Below are positions 23,156 to 34,681 of a DNA stretch of 64,000 nt, in pieces. The position numbers and the translations under genes were made by a program. The notes under the pieces are model-generated. The model did not search any database. It worked only from the letters and a program-made list of their open reading frames with translations, and had not been told where the DNA came from. The stretch covers positions 2,168,001 to 2,232,000 of the forward strand of contig NC_088304.1 of the NCBI RefSeq assembly GCF_032854445.1. Reading direction: 5' to 3'. The DNA comes from Liolophura sinensis. Lineage: Eukaryota > Mollusca > Polyplacophora > Chitonida > Chitonidae. Each line of letters starts with the position of its first letter. Within the stretch, counting starts at the first letter, position 1.

Positions 23156-24904
23156 CCGGCTTTGGGGGCGATGTGGATCAAGGCTTGGTGGATGAGTTCT
23201 GGTTGGGATGGAGTTGGCTGGCAGAGGCGGGTTTTGGGGAGAATTGGGACCAGGCCGGCTGAGTGGGTGCTGTTTGGGGCGGCGTTGGTTGGCACAGGCG
23301 AGTTTGAGGCGAAGTTTGGTCTCTGTTGGGCAGTTTTTAAAGGAGGCAATAAGGAACTGTCAGTTCTACTCAATTACATTGACACAGGACATTTTGATCT
23401 GTGGAGTTGCGGAATTTTTTTTTTAAAAGACTCCTCTTTCTTGTATGACAAATCTCTTTTCACAAATACCTTGTGAAAAGAACCTTGTGGAATGGCTGCT
23501 GATGGTTTGTCGGAAATGAGTATGGAAATGAACGATTATCAGTTTTGATCGTACTCCGCTGAGAGAAAACTTTGCGCCAACTGAGTCATATGACCAGATC
23601 AGCTGAGTCATGAAAGTTTTCAGGTTATATTGCTGACTCACTTGGTTAGTCGAAAAACTCTTAGGCGTCTTTCATGACTCAGCTGATCTAGTCATATGAC
23701 TCCTAGATATTTCCCAGCGTGAAACAAGTTCACTTGCAGGAAAAAATTAACTAACGACAAAACCTGTAAAACCTCATATGTGAATGTAAAATGTACAAAC
23801 TGAGAAATTTTATGTAAAGAAAGAATTAGAAATTTATGTTAAGAGATATGCTTTCCATTGGTCAATACAGTCAGATGATATTCCCTAATGCATGATGTAC
23901 GATGATAATACGCCTAACCACATTGCAACGTGACGTCAAAGTAAAATCCCACATTCACGAGACAATAACCAACAATCTCGTGCTGATATCCATCGGTCAT
24001 GTGCATACATTCTCCTGGAGTTATCTCCCTGTACTTGTGATCTCTGACGTTTTGTTGGTAAAGTAATTAAACAACCGGACAATGGCTAGCTTCGTTTTCC
24101 TCATACAAATTCAGACATTTAAACTACGAATTTAGCAGGTACACTGTTTTTTTTTCTCGATGAGCGATATTTAACTCTTGTTTCACACTCGATGAGCATC
24201 ATTTTTCTCGAGCTGACAATTCAAGATATCCCATCCTACACTGCATGCACTACCTCAGCCTATCGAGACATGCTTTCTAAACTTGGTACATATTGTGTGT
24301 CTTCTCCCCATGTCTCACCCAGCAGGAAAATTTCACAAACCTTTACAACCTGAGACCATCGTTATGTTTGGTATACACTGATTCCACAATTTATCCTTGC
24401 TTGTACATAAGATCTACATGTGTTACATTTTCAATGAAGGTCAGTTGAAGGTAAAATACATATGCCTGCTGTACATGTGTCAGATTCGAACTCCCACCGT
24501 GATGTGAAATGATATTTGAGCAGAAGAGCATTCTTTAAACATCGTGAAATACTTTGTTAGAACCATTCCATGGTTACGGATGCAGTAAAAATGTTTGAAC
24601 AGCAAGTGACAACAGACGCTTACTCCATCGAATTATCCATCCAAAGTGAACTGTCAAGTAAATCTCCTTCACTTAATGAATAACACAAGAAAATGCATTA
24701 GTGTATATCTATATTAGTAAACACAAAACTGTGTCTTGTAAACCATTGTCACCCTCTTTTAGTTAGTATCCGGCACCAGACAAAATACTCCGAACTTGAC
24801 TGAACACCGGTCACGTGGGGATCGTATGTATATTCTAGAATCCTGCAGACGACATAAAATGCGACTGCTGAAAGGGTTGTCTCCCTTTGATAAGTTGGGC
24901 ATAC
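23156..24904. other. No gene; one strong inverted repeat
   Basis: A G-rich patch (23,156-23,320) gives open frames with tryptophan/glycine-rich translations that look non-coding. Apart from the hairpin at 23,583-23,702 nothing is recognised. Confidence 0.5.
23583..23702. repeat. 34-bp inverted repeat, one mismatch
   Basis: Left arm 23,583-23,616 and right arm 23,669-23,702 are reverse complements over 34 nt with a single mismatch (C versus T); the arms contain GAGTCATATGAC and GATCAGCTGAGTCATGAAAG. The 52-nt loop is unrelated. Each arm carries two TGAGTCA/TGACTCA-type sites (AP-1-like half-palindromes) and a CAGCTG E-box. It could be a small fold-back element or a cruciform-forming site. Confidence 0.9.
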
Positions 24905-24993
24905 AATGGTCAATCGCTGAAGCGATTCACTGAAACAGCAGTCTTCTGTATGCAATGAATTGACTGGTCTTTGCACGATAAATTCGTAACATG

Positions 24994-25087
24994 GTTACTC
25001 AGTGATAGGATAAGGGAATTTATGGAGTGAGTAACCTTCTCGAGGATTACTGACACTATATATTCTCGTATCCTATCACTGAGTAAC
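24994..25087. repeat. Imperfect palindrome inside copy A
   Basis: Arms 24,994-25,012 and 25,069-25,087 (GTTACTCAGTGATAGGATA and its complement) match perfectly over 19 nt, with partly complementary sequence further in. In copy B the right arm is truncated just before the SINE, so the palindrome is broken there. Confidence 0.88.
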
Positions 25088-25122
25088 AATGTAACTAATA
25101 TTATCACTTAACATCATATTGT

Positions 25123-25350
25123 GGGGGGCCTCCATGGCTCACCCATGCGGTCGCTGTGAGTTCAAGTCCAGCTCATGCTGGCTTTCTCTACGGCGGTACG
25201 TGTGAAGTTCAGTCTGCAACGTGCAGATGGTCGTGGGTTTCCCCCAGTCTTGCCCGGTTTCCTCCCGCCATGATGCTGGCCATCGTTGTATAAGTGAAAT
25301 ATTCTTGAGTACGGCGTAAAGCACCAATCCAATAAATAAACAAATAAATA
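25123..25350 (+). mobile_element. SINE within copy A
   Basis: Near-complete copy: head 'ggggcctccatggctcaccc', B-box-like 'gagttcaagtccagc', core and AAATA tail. Its counterpart sits at the same place in copy B (55,330-55,575), so it was present before the duplication. Confidence 0.92.
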
Positions 25351-27641
25351 TTTTTTTGCATAATATTAGAAGTCTTTAGAAGTAGCACATGTCCATTTAA
25401 CTGATTTAATCGAATTACATCAAGCGAGGGGAACTGAACAAGGCATGGCAATCCGTTGGCATTTTTCCTAATATGAGAAATCCAGTATTCCTGGCTATCG
25501 CACGTGTATGTGCAATCAAACCACAAAATAACACTTTTGCAGAAGTCGTCTGCAACGTATACAAGTGGTTACGTTTAAGGAAATGCGTAAACTAAGACAA
25601 GAAAGATTAAATCTTGTTTACAACAATTTACGGTGGTATATATACATAAAATAATTACCAATGCCGTGTCAGCATATCGTACACATAAATTTGGTGTTAT
25701 ACTTCATACAGCGCATGCGCAAGTATATACGCTCGCTATACTTCACTGTCATCACCTGAAATCGTTTGGTCTGTGGAACCTGTGGGCTCGTCTTTCTAAA
25801 ATAGAAGTGTATCTACTGCCACCGTTAAGATTACATATCTAATATACTTCGACGGCATGCTTTTTACAACAGCTACGTTGAAAGCGAGGCTCGTCCATTA
25901 CGTCACCTGATCTCAGATGACTACTTTCGCCTTATATAAACAACTTCCAGTGATAGCGAACCCAATTTATGTGAGTTCGGGGGGTATTATTATCATCTTC
26001 GTCCGTGCTCAAACTGAACAATAGCAATTTCAGTATATTTACACAGTTACCATTTGATTTTGCGTGACAAAATTCAGAGGGGGATACAACAATAGTTATC
26101 GTGGGTTTGTTATCAACACTAAGCTGATAAACAGGACTTTTACCATACTCAGCCAACTAGACTGCAATGACATCTTTTAACTCGTATGCCGCACGAAGAA
26201 CGGTGACCTACTTTGCCTTCAGCTCTACGGAAACGCCACCGATTGCCTTGGAATACGCAATTATTTCTTGGAACTCTCTTTTCATGCTATCTTTCGTGGG
26301 CACCGCCATGTTGAATAACTTAATATTCATTAGCTAATCTTGATTATTATACCAATGGTAGAGGCATAGGCTCAAGGAATCTGAAAATGATTTCGAGTGG
26401 TGGGCTCATATAAGCATTGCCTCTCCACTGACTTATCAATAAAATTGCTTCAGGTTCTCGTTGGAATTTAGCTTCGCACATTTCAGACAAGAGAATGCAG
26501 ACATGTGCCAAGTATAATATAAACAAGACTGAAAGAGAGCTTTTGTTGCTTTTTTTTACCTCATTTCTTGCTTCATCGCCGTGAGCTCAAAGACCTTGGC
26601 GATGTTCAAGATTTGTGTACAAAATTTGCTAGTGGTTATGATGTAAAGCGAGCGTAGAGAGAGGTGCGTTCGCTGCACGACGAGCAACGGTGTGTAATTA
26701 ACATGCTGTTCCTGGTTCATAACAAAAGTAGCCGCTTTTTATTAGGTCTGTAAGAACAAGATAAAACATGTTGTGGTGTTGATTTCATTTTATTTCATGT
26801 CACTCAAAATACTATGTTGTGATCACATTTCACATACAATCACCTGAATGCAAAGCGACCAGGCCTTGTGGAGGCTTTTTAATCCACCAGCAGAATCCTG
26901 GTTTATTCATGAATACAATATAAAAGACCTACAGAACCCATTGAGACTGTTCAGACAGTCCACTGGATTCCAGACAACGCGAGGCAGGCGAGAAATGCAA
27001 GACAAAAGCCTTCTCCAACTTGAAGAGTACCGATATTGTGCGCGAATTTAGGATTGGGAGCACAGGCTAATGTTTGGTAACTTGCAGTTTTAGAGGGAGT
27101 GCTGCATAGCCTAATATTTACGTATTCAGTCAGTACTTTTATTAAACTAACTACAGTTTCATAAATAGGATTATTCATACGGACATTAAGCATACTAGTT
27201 TTGTCACAGTTTGGGTTTTGGAATGTAAGTAAATTCACGCCGCGCTGATTGACCATTCAATAAACGGGGTTTGGCTGAGTGGGTATTGGCTTCTAGCTCT
27301 TTTCGACATAAACTGGTGTGTTATCAAATCTACTTGACCCTTGGCTCCTACTTGACTTGACGCTTGGCATACACGTACGGGAAGGTGATTGATTCTCTCT
27401 GCATGATTTCGTCGTAATTTTGTACTTTATATACTTTCTTAGTTCTTTGATGGTTTCCACAAACTTTGGAAATTGACCTTGCGATTATTGACCTGGAATG
27501 TTCACACTGGTTGACAGCTGATATACAAATGTTTTACACGCATAGATTTAGTATTATAACTGGGTATCTGCTGTCTTAGGTATAACTTTCCGTTGAGGCA
27601 CACTAGTTGCCTTACTTTTAGTTCTTCCATCACTTGGTTCC

Positions 27642-27956
27642 TTACATAAAAAAATAGCCCTGTGTGAGTAATATGATTTGACGGAGTTTTAAACAACGTT
27701 TGATTGTAAAAAAGGGTTGTTTGCGCAATATATTCAGCAGATTGAATGCATGAGTTATGCCTTTGTCACGTTTTCGTAGACCCAGATCTATTGTGTGACC
27801 TACTTTACCCAAGTTAATGGGAGGCAACCTGAAGAAGTAGTCACACAGCGGAGAGCCGTCAGAAGTCGTAAATTTCTCGACGTAGTTATTTGCACAGCTG
27901 ACTCCACACCGCGGGAAAGTTACACTGTTCTCTGTCAAGGACAGGGTTTGCACCAT
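27642..27956 (-). pseudogene. Conserved minus-strand frame in copy A (unknown)
   Basis: Encodes a stretch containing SLTENSVTFPRC, NNYVEKFTTSDGSP and LGKVGHTIDLGLRKRDKGI, shared with copy B (56,987-57,409). The frames diverge after 'KGITHA' because A has 32 extra bases; the B reading continues LFYNQTLFETPSNHITHTG. A pyrimidine-rich ...CAG lies upstream (minus strand near 27,962), so it may be an exon. I do not recognise the family. It could be an exon of a captured host gene or chance open frame; the differing reading frames in the two copies argue that at least one is non-functional. Confidence 0.3.
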
Positions 27957-30635
27957 TTGCCTGTTGACACAGTAGCAGGTGACACAACTTAACGAGACAA
28001 AAAAATATCCATATTTTCAAGGTAATGATGACAAAGGCCTATGCCCTACATTTTGGTACAAATTTGGTTTTCGGATCGCTTCCATACTTCACTTCTGTAT
28101 GCTTATTTTCCGTTGAAATACTGATACGCGCTGCGTGAGTCGTTCAATATTTACTCTGATAGCACATGCGGATAAACTGCGCAAATTTTATTATGCATTG
28201 GCCAGATTGATCAGGCCTATCGGCAGAGAGGTAAAGAGATGGTTTTTCGTACATAGACAAACGGAATACTAGTCAATTATAGGAGAGGATCCAGTGGCCG
28301 TCCAGGCCCCGGAAGCTCCAAGATTGCAGACGTAAGGACAAAGGTTCTAAATGCCTTTTCGACCAATTAAAACACATGTACGGAGCCGTTAGCTTGAAAC
28401 TATTTGAAAAAAAATTGTGTGGTAAGATGGAGATCATCTGAAATGGGAGGCTATAAGCATTCACAAAATCGCAAAAGGGAATTCCTATCCAGTATTATGA
28501 TAAAGACTAAGGTTAATTCAATATTCATATTCTTGTGTTCTTTGTGATAGAAAACTTGCAGGCACGGCTTCATAAAACACTGGCATCGTTTGTAAGTATT
28601 CTCGCCTTGCTGAAAATATGCAATAAAATAGGGCAAATATTGCTTTGAGTTTTGCAAAGTGCTGGAGGATAAGAGGCCTTCCGTAGGAATTGGTAGACGT
28701 GAGTTTTTACTCTGTTTGAATGCTGTTACATTGCCCAATTTTGAAAATTACAAAATTTCAGATACCATGACATAATGACGACATCAACGCTTTTCCCCGA
28801 GGTTAAAATATCCGACCAATAAAATTACAGAGCTTTAATCTGTTTGAACAAAGAAAAGGAAATGTTTTAATATCTAATTCAAAAGAGTGAAAAAAGCAAT
28901 AAACATTCACTGTGGTGCTTTTTTTTATATGGTTTGTCGCAAAGTGGGAAGGAGGGGTAGAACAGATGCTGTCCCCCAACATTGAAAATACGCCCCTCCA
29001 GCCAACGCTTCCCTCCCCCGCTTCCTACGCCACTGTAAAGTTGATTGTTAATTCCTAAACATGAAAGCGGATTCGTGACGTCATGTATGCGTTGACAGAT
29101 ATCGAAACGTCATCACTTTGTGCGATCTCTGTGACGTAAATGTGGTGTGGCTACAATGACACAAACCCCAAACAAATGAACAAACCAAAACAATTATTGT
29201 ACAACTCTTTTTATTCATAAAAAACATGACAAAGCATAGAACAATTAGAATCATCGAACAGAACATGAAAACGTGTTCCCCAAAAATATGCATACAGAGT
29301 TTTATATACACAAAACTTTAGTGACAATAGTGCAGCTGAATATCCACCTTGTAGGGGACCTTTATACGGCATAGTTTGGTATACCCTAATTTTTCTAATT
29401 TTAAGGACATCTAATCTGTCAGCTAATCAACAGTTTTTCTTATCTAACATTGACAGTCCATGTAATAGAACAACATATTCATACCTTTACTATTACAAAA
29501 GAACTGGGACAGAAATGCAGTTTTTAGCTTTGAGCAGTATTAATATCTTCTAAAAATACGAAAAATTTCAGTGTTTGTGGAAAGGGACTCCGTTTACTCG
29601 AATTTGCATTTTCGGAACATTCATTCATGTCAAATACATATATAAAAGCCTTATTTTACACTATAATTAAGATGCCTCTTGGATAACAGACAAAACCAGG
29701 GAGAACCACGACTTTGTAATTTATGTCATATTGTATTACGTGAGGTGATGTATTACCTTCTATGGTGAATTGACCATTTTAAGCTATCATCAACGGTTTT
29801 CTTGCTACAAATGTTTTAATGACCGTCGTTTATAAATAGATCTTTAAGCCCATTCATTTAACACAGACTTAGGTGGCAACTAGACAGTTATATGCCCCTC
29901 AGCTGTCTACTTAACTGTTCATAATTTCCTGGGTGCTTTCCATAATTTTTAAATTTTTTATATAAAACCAATTCACCCAAAGACTCATTGTCTCATTGCG
30001 TATTAGCACCACAACGATAAAAATACAGTACTTCAGTTAAATCATGGCACAAAATGTCGTCTTAACGACACGATTTCCAGTTAGCAAAACATGGAAAATG
30101 ACTTCCTAGAAGTATTTCGGTCATATCGTGGAAAGAGGATGTTACAACCAGGAAACCAGTCTCTTCCAACAGGAGAATCACCACATCCGAAAAGACAACG
30201 AATAGTTTCTTTCGACAGGAGAATCACAATGGTACAAAAGTTGTATTCTCTCGCAGCTCTGGACATATGTTACAAGTACATGCTAATTGTTCCCACGAAT
30301 GACCCTGTAAATGTTACATCTACTTGCAAATTCCCTAATGTCTTATGACATTTTTCGGCGCTAGAAGAGACATTAGTGAAACCTCCTGCTGCTAGAATCC
30401 ATTCTAACCGCCAACGTCTTATACAACATCACATCACTGTGCTCACTTATTTCGTTAAGTCAGTTCTAGGGAATTGTTAAGCCTTCTGTCAAAAACTAAA
30501 TAAATAGTCCATCTGTTATACTCGATATCCTATATAAACTCTTCCTGAAAATGAAAGTAAGGGTTCGAGACCAGCAGTCGGAGAGAGGAGGTAAGAAAAC
30601 AGGCAGTCGGAAAGGATTGAAAGCAGACTTGGTAA

Positions 30636-32189
30636 CATAACATGTAAATCAGGCACACCCGTGGTAAAGTGTTGTAGAACTGGCAGAACGTGAGCATTGC
30701 AAATAAAACTTCTTTTCCGGAACTTAATCTGACTTGTCGCACTTGTCGCTTCGCTCAAGGAGTAAATATACAGCTGAAAACTCTTTATAAACGATACGAG
30801 TTCCCTTTTATTCTTCCTTGTGCATAAGTTTCACTCTGCTAAAGGGGCTCCCATATCAACAACGTGTAAAAGGAGAACGAGTAGGAAACAAGGCGCCATT
30901 AAAACTAACTGAAATACACAGAAACCAGTTAAACTTTGAAAATATTGTTAAATATAGCTCTTTTACCACAAGCAGAAAAATATCGTTAAATATAGTTCTC
31001 ACTCAAACAACTTGAAAAACATCGTCAAATGTGGTTCTTACTCAAACAACTTGAAAAACATCGTTCAAAATAGTTCTTATACAACGACCTTAAAGCCTCT
31101 TTTTAAGTAACCATATTGTAAGTAAAGTCATCACCATTTACGTTGAGTTCAACGTCATAAGCCATCTTCCTCGCCGAAAACAAGTTTGTGCTCTAAGCGA
31201 TGTGGAACTCATCTGTCAATCTCCGCCGAATTACCCTGAGTGAAACCCCAGACATTTGAGACTTCCACTCCTGCAGGACTCCGATATATCCGTGGTGGTC
31301 ACGTCATTTCACGAATAGGCATTCTTGTGCATGTAGCATCCATGAAAATGGAAAGCCCAACCGATTAACCTTGAAAGAATGTATGTAGATCGCAGCACAT
31401 CGCAGCAAACTTTCTGGCGTGTGCACAGATCATCTCTCTTCAGATTCATCAAGACTCTTCAAGATCCTTCACGACTGATCGTACGATCATTCCGTGATTT
31501 GCGACTGTTATCCGTGACTTTTCACCCGGAGGTTTTCATAGCAAGTCGCATATGTGTAAGTATATGGGACTACCTTTACACCAAGCTTGCCTAGAGAGCT
31601 GATATTCTATTCTTTTCACCCAGGAGACCCGCTGGGATCTGATGTTGTCCAGGATTTCAATATGGGATTCATGTCGACCAATGCTCAATTTTCACTGCCC
31701 GTGCTTTGAAACACAGATCGGAATTGCATATAAAACAAATCACCGGAGATTGTTTCATCTTTAACTAAACATTATGTACCTTCCATTCTGAAACTGCTAT
31801 ACCATACTTTCTACCTTGTCTTTTAAGGCAAAATTAAAAACCTCATGACGAAATTGTAAAAGACTTACAACATGGAGTGTAAAACCAGAACAGCGACGAC
31901 AGTTAAATACTTGGTAAATGGTCGCACACAACCGGTGAAATCCAGCCACCTGTGAATTTACTTCAGTCAAAATGTAGCTTTTTGGAAATAGTCTGGAAGT
32001 TGCATGCTAAAGCTCCAGATCTGAACCTTCCACCCTTCATCATCTCTTCCTTTCTAAGCTTCCCATCCTGAACCACCCATCATTCATCCTCTCTTTATTT
32101 CTAAACCTTCCATTCTGGTCCTTTTATCTTAGTTATGGTTATGCCACAACAGTGATAAATATTTTCCAGGCCACAAAATCTAGTAACAT
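30636..32189. other. No gene; small 40-bp triplication at 30,935-31,082
   Basis: Three diverged copies of a ~40-bp motif ('actcaaacaacttgaaaaac' plus 'atcgt...atagttctt') lie at 30,935-31,082. A pyrimidine-rich patch occupies 32,030-32,120. No gene recognised. Confidence 0.5.
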
Positions 32190-32590
32190 GATGTCAGCCT
32201 TTGACAGTCGTAGAAATGTTGACACATTTTGTAAGCCTTTGACAGTCGTAGAAATGTGGAGAAATTTTGTCAGTCTTTGACAGTCGTAGAAATGTTGAGA
32301 GATTTTGTCAGCCTTTGACAGTCGTAGAAATGTTGAGAAATTTGGTCAGTCTTTGACAGTCGTAGAAATGTTGAGAGATTTTGTCAGCCTTTGACAGCTG
32401 TAGAAATGTTGAGAAATTTTGTCAGTCTTTGACAGTCGTAGAAATGTTGAGAGATTTTGTCAGCCTTCGACAGTCGTAGAAATGTTCAAAGATTTTCTCC
32501 GCTTTCGACAGCTGTAGAAATGTTGAGAAATTTTTGTCAGCTTTTGACAGTCGTAGAAATGTTCAGAGATTTTGAACGAGGTCCATGGTT
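32190..32590 (+). repeat. 38-bp minisatellite with dimeric pattern
   Basis: About ten copies of 'gacagtcgtagaaatgttga' plus 'gagattttgtcagccttt'. Units alternate GAGAGATTTTGTCAGCC and GAGAAATTTTGTCAGTC in the middle of the array, giving a 76-bp dimer. It lies ~390 bp beyond the sulfotransferase stop codon, outside the predicted transcript. Confidence 0.92.
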
Positions 32591-32803
32591 TTCAGCTCAA
32601 GAGTTCACTGAAGCTGTTTTATATATTTAATCAGGGCCGGGGTTTCCAAACCTATTTTACATAATTCATAATGTTTACCATGGATATTCCAAATAAGTTT
32701 ACAAAATTAAAATCTGTCTTAAAGTGAGGTCGCCAACGAGCCATTAGCCATTTTCTGAGGTCCAACCTAACCACAGCTTACCCTTGCAAACGAATCTGTT
32801 AAT

Positions 32804-32821
32804 GGGGGGGGGGGGGGGGGG
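32804..32821 (+). repeat. Poly-G tract (18 G)
   Basis: Uninterrupted G run; a similar one is at 57,598-57,613. Confidence 0.95.
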
Positions 32822-32910
32822 TGAGTTAACTCAACGGAAATAATTCAGTGCAGCCCTATTCCAATCGCCAAATCATAAACATAAAATGATTGAGGTCTCA
32901 CATTCCATTT

Positions 32911-32916
32911 TTTATT
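32911..32916 (-). terminator. Polyadenylation signal of the sulfotransferase gene
   Basis: The plus-strand TTTATT reads AATAAA on the minus strand, 62 nt past the stop codon at 32,978, a normal position for a short 3' UTR. Confidence 0.6.
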
Positions 32917-32977
32917 GTCTGTTTCCCTTCAGAAAAAATAATATCTATCTGTACAAACAAATGTTCATGAATTCATT

Positions 32978-34183
32978 TTATATCGCCTGATTTTTCCACA
33001 GCAATTTTATGAATACTTCTTCTTTAAAACTAAGATAATCACAGTCCAACTTAGTGATGTTAAATTCGTGGGAAAATTGCGTCTTTTCAAAATGCTTGAA
33101 CTGAGGTCCACTTTTGCTCAGACCGCCACAGAATCTAGTCACATTTTTCAATGTTTCTTGGAAAATGCTCACCTCTTCCGACAAGTTAAGCTCAGCTTGC
33201 GCTATTCGCTGAAACTTCCTACTAAAGTAATCGTAAAGCTGAAAGTCTGATGGAGAAAGATTTTTCAAGCGTTGTCTCATATCTTCAGGAATGGCGAGTT
33301 TTTGCTTCATACCCTTATGTTGTACTTTATACAGAATATCTTTAGTTGACCAACAGAGTTTTCGTTTTAAAATCACCAGAGACGCGTCAAAATGATCAGC
33401 AACCAAAACAAATTCCATATGTTCGTCCACCATTTTAATGTACTTGTCCACAAAACTCGCGTTCCTGTATTGGGATTTAGGGATGCCGAAGTCAAAGGAC
33501 ATCCGGTTGACAGCTAAAGATCCCCGTTGAAAGACCGCTGGCTCGTAAAACTCTGGGTTTTTCAGAAACTCTCTCATCAACATAATGTCATTTCCATTCA
33601 CCGTCGATTTTTGCTTCACAGATGTTGGATACTGGTGGAAATACAAGAAAGACGACACGAATCGGTCGAGTGGCTCTCTGACCGCCGCTATGACAGCGAT
33701 ATCTGGAGGAAGGTACTTCTTAAACGCCTCTTGGCTGTACACAACATGCTGACACAGAATTTCATAGACCTTTCCTTTAGGAATCGGGGACAGCTTTTCT
33801 GGCTTTAGAGTTTCAAAAAATCCTAAGTGCCATATGTCATTCTTGGGCGGAAGAGCAAACGTGAGGTTTCTTGAAAATCCGAACCTTTGTAGAATGGTAG
33901 TAACTGTTGTGCTCGCGGCCTTGTGAACCTTTACAAAGGCCACTCTTCTCCTCTCTGTGCACACGGGATCTCGTCGGGACCAGTTTGCTCTCCATTGTGA
34001 AAACCCGTAAGGCGTATAGAAAGTGTTGACTGTGTAATTTTGTGAGGAGAAAAACAGGAGCGACACCAGGGCAACTAAAGCCGCCAACAGCAAACAGTTT
34101 CTGCAAAACACAGCAAACAGAGAAAAGTAAGAATTTTGAACAGCGTTATACATGTGCACTGAAATACATGCTAACGTCATCAA
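32978..34183 (-). CDS. Galactose-3-O-sulfotransferase (Gal3ST family)
   Basis: 401-residue type II Golgi enzyme expected to transfer sulfate from PAPS to the 3-OH of galactose on glycolipids or glycans. Visible features: short cytoplasmic N-terminus; signal-anchor about residues 29-46 (CLLLAALVALVSLLFF); 5'-phosphosulfate loop FVKVHKAASTTV (83-94) with the catalytic-type Lys/His and the family's K-x-H-K-x-A-S-(S/T)-T signature; 3'-phosphate site AAVREPLDRFVSSF (166-179); family motifs FFETL, FLKNPEFYEP, LCW-x4-D-I-LY and the C-terminal RFC. Seven usable N-glycosylation sequons are visible. Length fits the family (about 400-430). On the minus strand a polypyrimidine tract ending in CAG at 34,103-34,101 is a credible splice acceptor, so translation may start in an upstream exon, with this exon beginning at 34,100 in phase 2 just before the membrane anchor. 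The substrate cannot be told from sequence. Confidence 0.92.
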   Translation of the reverse strand: MMTLACISVHMYNAVQNSYFSLFAVFCRNCLLLAALVALVSLLFFSSQNYTVNTFYTPYGFSQWRANWSRRDPVCTERRRVAFVKVHKAASTTVTTILQRFGFSRNLTFALPPKNDIWHLGFFETLKPEKLSPIPKGKVYEILCQHVVYSQEAFKKYLPPDIAVIAAVREPLDRFVSSFLYFHQYPTSVKQKSTVNGNDIMLMREFLKNPEFYEPAVFQRGSLAVNRMSFDFGIPKSQYRNASFVDKYIKMVDEHMEFVLVADHFDASLVILKRKLCWSTKDILYKVQHKGMKQKLAIPEDMRQRLKNLSPSDFQLYDYFSRKFQRIAQAELNLSEEVSIFQETLKNVTRFCGGLSKSGPQFKHFEKTQFSHEFNITKLDCDYLSFKEEVFIKLLWKNQAI

Positions 34184-34622
34184 TTCCTAATTCAAGATTT
34201 GAACGCTACACAAACAACAGTTCTAATCCATTGTCTTTAAAATATTTGACAGTGCATGATGAGACACAATAATCAGTTTGCCACGTAGCGGATAATTACA
34301 AATTATAATATAAAGGGCGGGTGAATAAACACATTTTGTTTGTGCACCCAGGTTGAATCCGAGTGGCATTAAGGAGCGATACTTAAATGAAACGCCCGAT
34401 TTTATGTCTTAATAAGGAGTTTAAAATGGGGCATAACATATAAAAGTAAAGAAACTATTCTCAGTTTTTTCTTGGGAAATGGGTTTAAAGTATAATTTTC
34501 CTAAAGCCCCATCTGTCAGCCCGGAAATAAAGTAGACTGCTGTCAACGGTGATAGTTGTCAAAACCACTTCTGTTGGGGAGGGGGGGAGTGCGGGGAAGA
34601 ACCCGGATGGGGAGAGGGGGCG

Positions 34623-34669
34623 TTATATAAGCTGGTTCCCAGTGTGTTCATCGGTGACGTCACTTCCGG
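34623..34669 (-). promoter_or_regulatory. ETS/CRE/TATA promoter of the sulfotransferase gene
   Basis: Read on the minus strand: CCGGAAGTGACGTCACC (ETS site CCGGAAGT at 34,669-34,662 fused to a perfect CRE, TGACGTCA, 34,662-34,655), then 24 nt, then TTATATAA at 34,630-34,623. This order and spacing predict transcription starting near 34,595, about 410 nt before the sulfotransferase ATG. The TATA is palindromic, so use in the plus direction cannot be excluded; a 72-codon plus-strand frame begins at 34,682 but has no recognisable domain. Confidence 0.55.
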
Positions 34670-34681
34670 ATATTCCCGTCT

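Larger units (their letters stand above)
24905..30635 (+). repeat. Large direct repeat, copy A (5.7 kb)
   Basis: Matches 55,147-60,416 (copy B) in the same orientation from 'aatggtcaatcgctgaagcg' to 'cagacttggtaa'. Long stretches are about 95-98% identical by eye. Indels relative to B: A has ~0.87 kb (about 25,370-26,240) and ~32 bp (27,717-27,748) that B lacks, and ~80 bp near 30,030-30,110. B has ~250 bp (57,451-57,705), ~178 bp (59,401-59,578) and ~115 bp (55,747-55,862) that A lacks. Both contain the same SINE, a perfect CRE (TGACGTCA; A 29,077) and a TATATAA (A 30,531-30,537) about 100 bp before the right end. Left flank CATA(C) and right flank CATA(A) adjoin the unit in A. It may be a long terminal part of a retroelement or a segmental duplication. 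Confidence 0.9.

Noticed and set aside
23162-23476. 104-codon plus-strand frame rich in W and G
   Set aside because: It overlaps a G-rich patch next to the minisatellite, has no motif, and an alternative frame is equally open.
24900-30640. Copy A as a proven solo LTR with CATA target duplication
   Set aside because: The 4-bp match is short, the termini are not TG...CA, and a 5.7-kb LTR would be exceptional. Kept only as a hypothesis.
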